DNA of 64,000 bases, taken from NCBI GenBank assembly GCA_025201765.1, contig MU623414.1, positions 62,001 through 126,000 on the forward strand, read 5' to 3'. Shown here piece by piece: positions 57,131 to 64,000 of the stretch; positions within the stretch are counted from its first letter, which is position 1, and every line of letters begins with the position of its first letter. The notes beneath the pieces are model-generated. The model ran no database searches. It worked only from the letters and a program-made list of their open reading frames with translations, and had not been told where the DNA came from. Source of the DNA: Daldinia sp. FL1419. Its lineage: Eukaryota; Ascomycota; Sordariomycetes; Xylariales; Hypoxylaceae. A program made the translations under genes and the position numbers.

Positions 57131-57608
57131 GTTGGGCTATTGGCTAGATCTGATCGATGATGCGGCAGTTTTTTTTGTGCGGCAGGTATGCGGAGGAGGT
57201 CAGCAGCCACAGCGTGGGACTATTTAGATCGTCAAATAGAGAGGAGTCGCGTTCACATACGTTGGCCATTATCAAAGTTTTGTCTGACCTACCCTCCCTT
57301 TCGGTCAATGCACCTAAGCAAGGAATATGATGCCGCGTCAAACCTTTCGGTGTTCGAAGCCGTCAGCGTCCGCTCTAAACCTACGCGGACCGCTTCGTGG
57401 CATACGGTAACTACGCAGCCTTCATTGAAGTTTGGGGACTTGCGAGAAACGATTCAGGGACTTATTAGGTCCCTCCCGTCCGATGTCCTGCATGCCCTGG
57501 CCAGTCTCGCTTGAAGAACAAGACTGTCGTTTATCACCTTAAGGGCGGTAGCAATCTGCCATCTAGACTTCTACAACGCTAGAAGAACACACCTTCTCGG
57601 CCGTCAAT
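57131..57608. promoter_or_regulatory. Divergent intergenic region, 478 bp
   Basis: Separates the start codons of the NmrA-like and SnoaL-like genes, so the two could share regulatory sites. A 108-codon plus ORF at 57188-57514 overlaps it and has no supporting features. Confidence 0.5.
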
Positions 57609-58202
57609 ATGGACGAGGCCCGGGCTCGGCGACGCAACACGGTTAATGCGCTACTAGATGGCTACGGGAGTCTTTCGGTCCCGCAACTTCTATCGTCTAC
57701 AACGCCAGACTTCTATCACCAAGTCTTGCCGGAAAGCCTGGGCATGATGCCTCGAAACAGAGACGCATTTGCGCAGCACGCAGCCGGTATATTCAACATA
57801 TTCGAAGAGTTCCGAATGATACCAAAGTCTATCGTCGACGACGGACCAGGAAACATGGCAGTGGTACACGCACGGATGCAGGGGACACTAAAGGGGGGAG
57901 CCGGGGAATGGATAAACGAATGTGTCATGATGATCCAACTATCCCCCGACGCGACCCAGGTTGCCAGAGTCACAGAGTTTGTGGATAGCGCAAAGGCTTT
58001 GGAGATGGCCCGGAAACACGCACCTGACAACTTTGACGTGAACTACACAAAGTCAAATGGTGGCAAGCCGGGAAACGGGGGGAAAAACGAGACGACAGGT
58101 CCGAAGTCGATGACGCTACTGGTTGGGTTGGGACTAGCACAGGTTGGCATGTTGGTTCTTCTGTTGTATCTGGGTCGGGGGGTTCCTCGTTTGGGTTTAT
58201 AA
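57609..58202 (+). CDS. NTF2/SnoaL-like protein with C-terminal membrane helix
   Basis: Single exon, 197 aa. The first 140 residues fit an NTF2-like (SnoaL) cone fold: an N-terminal helix ending in YGSLSVPQLLSS, the strand region DFYHQVLPESLGMMPRNRDAF, AHARMQ-like strands, WINECVMMIQLSPD and VTEFVDSAKALEM. A Gly/Lys/Asn-rich linker follows, then a hydrophobic helix (MTLLVGLGLAQVGMLVLLLY) near the C-terminus, suggesting a tail-anchored protein. SnoaL-like proteins include cyclases and hydroxylases of polyketide pathways as well as many small proteins without known substrate. Its neighbours are consistent with a metabolic role, but this is inference. Confidence 0.72.
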   Translation: MDEARARRRNTVNALLDGYGSLSVPQLLSSTTPDFYHQVLPESLGMMPRNRDAFAQHAAGIFNIFEEFRMIPKSIVDDGPGNMAVVHARMQGTLKGGAGEWINECVMMIQLSPDATQVARVTEFVDSAKALEMARKHAPDNFDVNYTKSNGGKPGNGGKNETTGPKSMTLLVGLGLAQVGMLVLLLYLGRGVPRLGL

Positions 58203-58871
58203 GGGGAGTTTGAATTAATTTTACTCAGCTACAGCTGGTAGCTCGTACATGATGATGCACCATTCCCAAGTCCTTAATGATAGCAATAACAATCTTTACG
58301 TACATAACTTTAAGTTCTGCCCTGAGACCTAAATTCCAATGTCGACATTGCGCATATGTCTTACATAGTTTCTTACATAGTTCGTCGTACATATAAATCT
58401 CACACGTAAGTCTTACATGTAATTCTACTTGGATACGATGATAGATTCGCGTCTTATATTACGGGGAATACGTGAAAGTGTGCAAGCGGGTGTATTGATA
58501 ATCACCACGGAAGTGTCATAGAAACTACATTTGGTCACACAAGCAGATTACGAATAAGTAAGTTACTTGTAGAATACTGAGATCATAATGTTGATTATTC
58601 ATCTAATAATACTTAATCTCCTCCATGCTTGAGCTTCTATGCTCGAGCATCTTCTATTTCTTAAAGACTAAGCACTCTGTGATATAGGGGTAAAACTGTA
58701 GGCTATAGACTATAGTGATAGGGGCTAGAAGAAGGTATAGGGAAAGAATTCCGGGCGAGTGGCTGAGGAGTTGTAGTACGACATGCGCCAGCACCGGACA
58801 TCCCGTCCTGACGAATCTTCCCTCAATGTCGCAGGACCGGAGAAATATCCTCGCCCCTGTCCGTACTCTAT
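58203..58871. other. Convergent 3' region, no gene seen
   Basis: AT-rich stretch between the ends of the SnoaL-like and DUF1772 genes; contains several copies of a CTTACAT motif at about 58360-58420. Confidence 0.5.
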
Positions 58872-59493
58872 CTAATTCGGCCTCAACAGCTGGAAGAGAG
58901 CTAGCGACCCAGCAACGACCGGGGTGATGAGGCGCACGGTGTTGAACTTGATCCACTTCCGAGCGAAACCCTCAGCCTGCTTGGGGTCGACCTTACCCTT
59001 GGGCTCGCGCAGAGCGTCGATCTTCTGGTTGATCGGCTGCATATTGGCCGCGGAGTGGACGACCGTGATGAGGTGGCACAGCGCCGAGACGGCGTACGGC
59101 CGCCAGTCGCCGAGCCTGCCATTCGGCCCCTGGGTGGAAGCCACCCAAGAGGTGTAAGCGTACCCGAAGATGCCTAGGGTGCTGATAGGCCTGAAGAACT
59201 GGTTGCCTACGACCCAAAACACGGGCCATTGTCGGCCGAGCAATCGGGCGCGCGCCGGGTGCTCCGGCGACGATGGCGGCGGGAAGTCGACCAGCAGGGC
59301 GGGAACACCCATGAAAGATTGCGTGATGGCATTTCCTAAAAGATTTAAGGTAGTTAGCACTAGGACAAGTGATATGACCGTCTAGCTTGAAATTTAGGTT
59401 GCGATAGTTTTTGGAGTTGATGTTTTACTAACCGAATAAGATGAAAGAAAATGCGACGGTAGTTCCGAGAACGGCTTCGGGAGAAACGGCCAT
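58872..59493 (-). CDS. DUF1772 membrane protein (anthrone oxygenase-like family)
   Basis: Two exons, 59493-59433 and 59335-58872 (GTTAGT..TTTAG), give 174 aa. The start MAVSPEAVLGTTVAFSFILF and continuation GNAITQSFMGVPALL form the first helix and its following loop. Further hydrophobic segments occur around QWPVFWVVGNQFFRPISTLG, YAVSALCHLITVVHSA and IKFNTVRLITPVVAGSLALF, four helices in all. The motif FNTVRLI or similar near the end and WIKFN are typical of DUF1772. Some members are anthrone oxygenases in anthraquinone pathways; others are uncharacterised. Proximity to a P450 and a SnoaL-like gene is suggestive only. Confidence 0.82.
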
Positions 59494-60976
59494 GATTAAA
59501 TAATTACAACGGCGAATTAGTTCGAGTTGTTTTTTAATTTATTTAGGGCTGTTTGGATTGTGGCTTGAATGATGACGAAAGAGGAACGATCACGGCTTGG
59601 TTGGCTTGATCCTTAGAAGAAAAGGCTTGGATTAGTTCGTCGAGTTTGATAGCTAATATATATGATATATGTTACATGTTTGACCTAAGTCGCCCGTGCC
59701 GAAATCTATAGTGGCCAGTGTTTGCTTGCTGAGCGGGACGTTGCAGGCCGGAGCTCATCGTTTGTCATTCGATCCGACGACTCCGCGCGGTCCCAAGGTG
59801 GTTCGAGTGGCATGACAATGAAACACCTTTTTGACGGGTCAGATGTACGGGTCAGATATTGGGGAAGCTTTTTAAGGAATTATTAGTCGAGGGGGTCTTT
59901 GTTCTGTTCAGGGGCTGGTAAAGTGCTAACTACCTACCTAGGTAGCTATCTAAGGTATAGGAGGCGTAAGGGCTTATAGGGGGAGAAGGATATTGTGAGG
60001 GGAGAAGATGGGGGCAAACAGGGCTTACCGTCACACAAGGTTTCTTTAGATCGGTGCCGAGAGGTTAAGATCCCAACTAATAAGTGTTACAAGGATTCCT
60101 ACGAAGTAAAATACTGCATCCCTACAGGTTACGTTTTGCCGGTATTGTTAGGACACCGAAGCTTGCGTTGGTCGACACGTCAATTTCTGACGACATACGG
60201 CAGCCATTGCCAATACCACTGCCGGATTACGAATTATAACCCCGTAACTCTTGCTCGGTTGAAATAGTATCGGACACAGCAACGACCGTATCTCCGTCTG
60301 TGCCTCATTTTCCTAGCCTTCTCAAGGATCCATTGACGCGGAATTTTAAGCATCTCGATGGGTTTTCGATATGAGCGAATAATCCCGTCCTACTGCCGTC
60401 CTTTTGTTATATTCTTAGTTACTTATATTTATATGTACGGGTAATGCGTGTCTATTTGAACCGTGTGATAACACGTCCTTCATGTTATTTTTCATGCTAT
60501 TTGCATGCGAGTCCCGCATGGAATAGTTACACGATATGCACGGATTTTCCACGTCTGCCGTTTCCCTTCTTTAGCATCTAGGTACTGGCCCTGTTGAGAT
60601 GAAGTTATATTAGAGGCTCAACGGAAGTAACATATTGCAGATGGAAAGTACCCCGTAGCAACACGGCTTTGTCGGGGTTTAAACGTCAACACATAGATCC
60701 GGATCGGGAGTTGTGAATAGCAAATTGAGTCAATAAATGAATCAATATATGTATGAATCTAATAGAGAGTCTAGTAGGTGCAAAGGTACCTAATATTAGG
60801 TAGGTTATAATGTTTGTCAGGTATGGAACTGTAACGACTGTAGACTCAGCCATCTAGATTCAACCCTCAGTAATGGTATGCCGACCTTTCTCCTTTCTTA
60901 TGCAGTCTATACAACTCATACACAAACTCATACCACTCATACCACTCATACATCTTATATAACTAATAACCAAAAC
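59494..60976. other. Intergenic, 1.5 kb
   Basis: Contains the promoter of the DUF1772 gene and, at about 60910-60955, a CATACCACT tandem repeat next to the end of the P450 gene. A 90-codon ORF at 59995-60267 is unsupported. Confidence 0.45.
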
Positions 60977-62827
60977 TTATACGACTTCTATAGTTTTATT
61001 CTTCGCGTCTGCGGCTTTAAGGAACTCCTCCTTTTCTCGTCGATACTTGGCGTCAGACTCGGCCCACGCTCTGAGCGCTTCTTCCTTTCGGGCTTCACTC
61101 CTAGGTTCGAACGCCATTTGGAAAGAATCGGGCTTAATGATCAGGAGGGAGTTGGACTTATCGAGTGGTACCGGGATGTCTTCGCCAGTAATCGGATCCT
61201 TCTTGGCTTTCAGATTGAAACACCATGCAAGCGCGCCACATGCCACTATAAGCTCATCCTGCGTGAGCGACTGTCCAAGACACTGGCGTTGCCCCCAGCC
61301 AAATGATGTCATGCCTTTGATGGTAGGATATTGGCTGAGTGGCTCCTGGTAAGTCGGCCACTCTGGTTCCAACCAACGTTCCGGTCGGAAGTTATCCGGG
61401 TCGGGATACTTTTCTGGGTCTCGAAGGAATGCCCTGCGGGATTTTAGTATTTGACATTTTATATATATATAAGCCAGAGCATGGTAAGCTTTAAAAACCG
61501 AAAACCAAAACAAAAAGAGATTTCACCAACCAGTCTAGTGGGAGTATCCTCGTCCCCTTCGGGAGAAAGTAACCACGAAACTCATCGTCAGCCTCCATTT
61601 CGTGTGCGACACCTACAACGACCGTGTTAGTTGCTACACCAAATTCTCACTTTTAATATTATTATCATCATCATTGACTAACCTGTTGGAACGTTTGGCT
61701 TCCATCGCATCGTTTCCTTGATGCAAGCTCGAAGAATTGGTAGCTTGGGAGAGTCCTCGAGAGTTGGCAATCGCCCCTCGCAGGCTTCGTCGATTTCTTT
61801 CTGAACGGCTGCCTGCCATTTGGGATGATGGATCATGGACACCAAGAAGTATGACAGGGGTCCAACTACCGTGAAAATACCGACGAGGGCCATCATGCCT
61901 ATAACGCAAGAAGCTTCATAGTCGCCAGAAATGTTCGACCTCTTTTCTCCTCTTTCGAGGTACTGGCTAGTGAAGCAAGCCCTCTGTCGTCCTTGGTCCA
62001 ATGCGTTACGTGTGTTCATAAGTCGTTGCATCCACCACGCCTGCTGCTCGTCGTGTCGCTTGCGCTCAGCAGTCTTCCAGGGGTTTATCTTTTCGGGAAG
62101 ATGCCAGAGGGGGGTTATGACGTTGGTGATAGGTCCAGCTGGCGACATTTGAGTCAATAGGCCCCAGGCACTCTTCGTGCAAGCTTCACTAAGATCTGTA
62201 TCGTCCCAAGCAAGCTGACACATGACTTTAGACGACATATCTTCCAGGGAGAATTCAAAGTTGTCAGGGTCCTCGATCAACCGAGCGAGCCAACGTTTGG
62301 CCTCATGATACATGACACCATAGTAGTGAGAGTTGGCAGCTTCGGTCAGATACGAATGGGTAAATTTACGCTGTCGAGACCAATATTCTATCCCGCATCT
62401 TAGCCAAGGGGTTCGTCAGTTGTTTTGATGGTCACTCACGGTTCTTTCCCATCAGGGGTAGGTACTCCATCGATCCATGCGTGCTCTTCGAGTCGAATAG
62501 GGACCTTACCATGGGTCTATCCGAGTTGTACTTTGCGCGTTTTACCAAGAGCTCCTCAGCTACCTTCTCCTTTGAGACGACCAAGAACTTTGCCCCGAGC
62601 ATCTCCGTGAAGAAGAATCCATCCGTGCCGCTGTACAGATCGGCCCATTCCTTGAACTTCAGCCACATGTACTGGATCGGAAGATCGTGTATGCGGCCAA
62701 TGTATGGCAGCAACGTCGGTCCGGGTATCTTACGCGGGTGGTTGATCTCTCTGAACAACTTGATCAAGTGGAAGGCGACTGCGCCGACGAGGGCGACGCA
62801 GAGGACTGCGGGCGTAAACAGTTGCAT
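60977..62827 (-). CDS. Cytochrome P450 monooxygenase
   Basis: Four exons, 62827-62440, 62387-61683, 61612-61531 and 61433-60977, give 543 aa. ATG 62827 (MQLFTPAVLCVALVG) is chosen because it starts a typical membrane anchor; the frame is open 45 codons further upstream. Next come the proline-rich hinge HPRKIPGPTLLPYIGRIHDL, the C-helix WSRQRKF, the K-helix ExxR in IKETMRW, the PERW-type FRPERW and the heme ligand loop FGWGQRQCLG. The I-helix reads ALVGIFTVVGPL and lacks the usual acidic residue before Thr. General similarity to OrdA/CYP64-like fungal P450s is an impression from the FLPKGTRILPLDWA and FGWGQRQC regions. It is an ER monooxygenase using a P450 reductase; substrate is unknown. Confidence 0.93.
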
Positions 62828-63937
62828 GATCAACCGTATCGTTGCGTAGAAAATAAGGTCGTGTGTGAGTGTATCTATGGCAGGAGTGCAAACTGAAGAA
62901 GGCTTGCGGGACGGAGTGACAATAACACTTTCTGGACGGGGAGGTATTCGCAGGGTTTTCACACGATTTAAACTACGTACTGTAGCACTAGTTCATCTGG
63001 TGATAAATCTACTTGTAGTAATTACCCTCGATGGTGTTGAACGCTAGGAGCCATCCGTCTTTCGAAGCTGGTGGCGCGATGTATAGATTCTTAACCGGGT
63101 ATCCCCTTCCCAAGCTTACATCAAAGTATGACCGGGCATCAGCTGGCATCGTATCCAGTTATGCATATGATCTTGTGCATTTTAAAGTTCACATTCTTCT
63201 AGAAATAAGGTACTTCCAAGAATAGCCTCGAAAGCCAGAAGTCCGAAACATTCCATACAATACAGCCACGGATCTTCAAGGGTTTATTGCCCGATTTCAT
63301 CGTGGCAACAGTGAGATCGCAGGGCGAACATCAATAGGCCGGAAAGCCACCTGCAAGGCATGTCGTAGAATATCACCTAATGTAGTCAAGTCCGGCCAAC
63401 AAAGTCCGGACAGCCGTAGAGGCCCTCCCTTCATAGGTAGATAAAGATGCAGTACTGCGTGACGGGATTAAGTCGGCCAAGTAGTGATATTGATGATGGT
63501 TCGGTATTATCGCGGAACGGCAATATATCACGAGTTAAGGGGCTGAATATTCCTTTATTTCCTAATAGCTACCTATATTTATCGACGATTTCCAAAATCA
63601 ATACCTGCCAACGTAGGTAGGTAGCCGGTAGGCTTAGACACCGAGACACACATTGTTTACTAGTTCACTCCTAGACTATGTTGCTACCAAGTATGAAAAT
63701 CCTTATACGTTTGAGCCGCGCCGCCAAGATTCGAATATCAATGTTATTGTGTCTTGAAGTGGGTCGCATGCAGGCATGTAGGTAGCTGAGCTATCAATAT
63801 TACATATCTTCCCTCCCTCCTCCCTCCTCCCTCCTCCCTCCTCCCTCCTCCTGCGTACGGCATGCGCATATACATACCTACACATGCACATACATTCTAC
63901 ATACCTACATACCTACACATCTCATTTGGAGGCACGT
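62828..63937. other. Intergenic with purine/pyrimidine repeat
   Basis: P450 promoter region and further non-coding sequence. No ORF above 70 codons is supported. Confidence 0.45.
63811..63851. repeat. CCCTCCT heptanucleotide-like tandem repeat
   Basis: About six CCCTCCT units; the complementary strand is a run of GGG/GG blocks that could form a G-quadruplex. Confidence 0.8.
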
Positions 63938-64000
63938 ATGGCGTACACGAGGCACCAGTCCCATGGAGATTTTGATGGTGTCGAGGGGCCGGTCGAGGTG
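63938..64000 (+). CDS. Possible 5' end of a gene running off the window
   Basis: An ATG at 63938 opens a frame (MAYTRHQSHGDFDGVEGPVE...) that stays open to the last base. It is only 21 codons and has no recognised motif, so it may be chance; the composition turns more GC-rich here, as in the coding parts of this window. Confidence 0.25.
   Translation, partial: MAYTRHQSHGDFDGVEGPVEV

Noticed and set aside
1..64000. tRNA, rRNA, CRISPR or intact transposon
   Set aside because: No cloverleaf with A and B boxes, rRNA core, direct-repeat array, transposase or long terminal repeats could be recognised by reading; a tRNAscan and RepeatMasker run would be needed to exclude them fully.

Overview
This window looks like nuclear DNA of a filamentous ascomycete, most likely a Sordariomycete. 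The protein-coding genes are interrupted by short introns (about 46-130 nt) with GT..AG ends and CTAAC-like branch points. Several products are fungal hallmarks: a CHS7-type chitin synthase export chaperone, a SAT4/PTH11-like seven-helix protein, an NmrA-like protein, a DUF1772 protein and a fungal M14 carboxypeptidase. Intergenic DNA is AT-leaning and carries many TAGGTA/TACCTA microsatellite patches. A finer placement (for example Xylariales) would be a guess. All exon boundaries below were worked out by hand from frame continuity, splice signals and remembered family patterns; no alignment or RNA data were available.

Layout. 0.4-3.4 kb: a nitronate monooxygenase and a putative GPI-anchored secreted protein. 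6.4-12.5 kb: a small single-pass membrane protein, an intronless BCS1-like AAA ATPase and a poly-Q protein. 13.0-14.3 kb: a damaged CorA-like membrane protein gene. 15.3-17.9 kb: a DUF4604 protein and the CHS7-like chaperone. 20.3-22.4 kb: an HSPA12-type Hsp70-like ATPase. 23.8-26.8 kb: a Ser/Thr-rich single-pass membrane protein and a Ser-rich protein of unknown function. 27.7-33.6 kb: a 1,412-residue conserved protein of unknown function and a luciferase-domain (DUF5519-like) protein. 34.2-41.3 kb: a tripeptidyl-aminopeptidase-like hydrolase, a hemerythrin-like (HHE) protein and eIF3 subunit c. 42.7-44.8 kb: a divergent pair, a 128-residue protein and a FAR1-domain protein. 47.9-51.5 kb: a SAT4-like membrane protein and a nine-exon carboxypeptidase. 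54.4-62.8 kb: a secreted two-repeat beta-trefoil-like protein, an NmrA-like protein, an NTF2/SnoaL-like membrane-tailed protein, a DUF1772 protein and a cytochrome P450.

Most genes look like independent housekeeping or accessory genes. The one stretch that may work together is 56.2-62.8 kb, where NmrA-like, SnoaL-like, DUF1772 and P450 genes sit side by side, as in tailoring parts of fungal secondary-metabolite loci; no backbone synthase is in the window. No rRNA, tRNA, intact transposon or CRISPR array was seen. The most distinctive structural observation is a 4-nt microexon in the carboxypeptidase gene, needed to restore a conserved motif. No clearly new multi-gene system was found.
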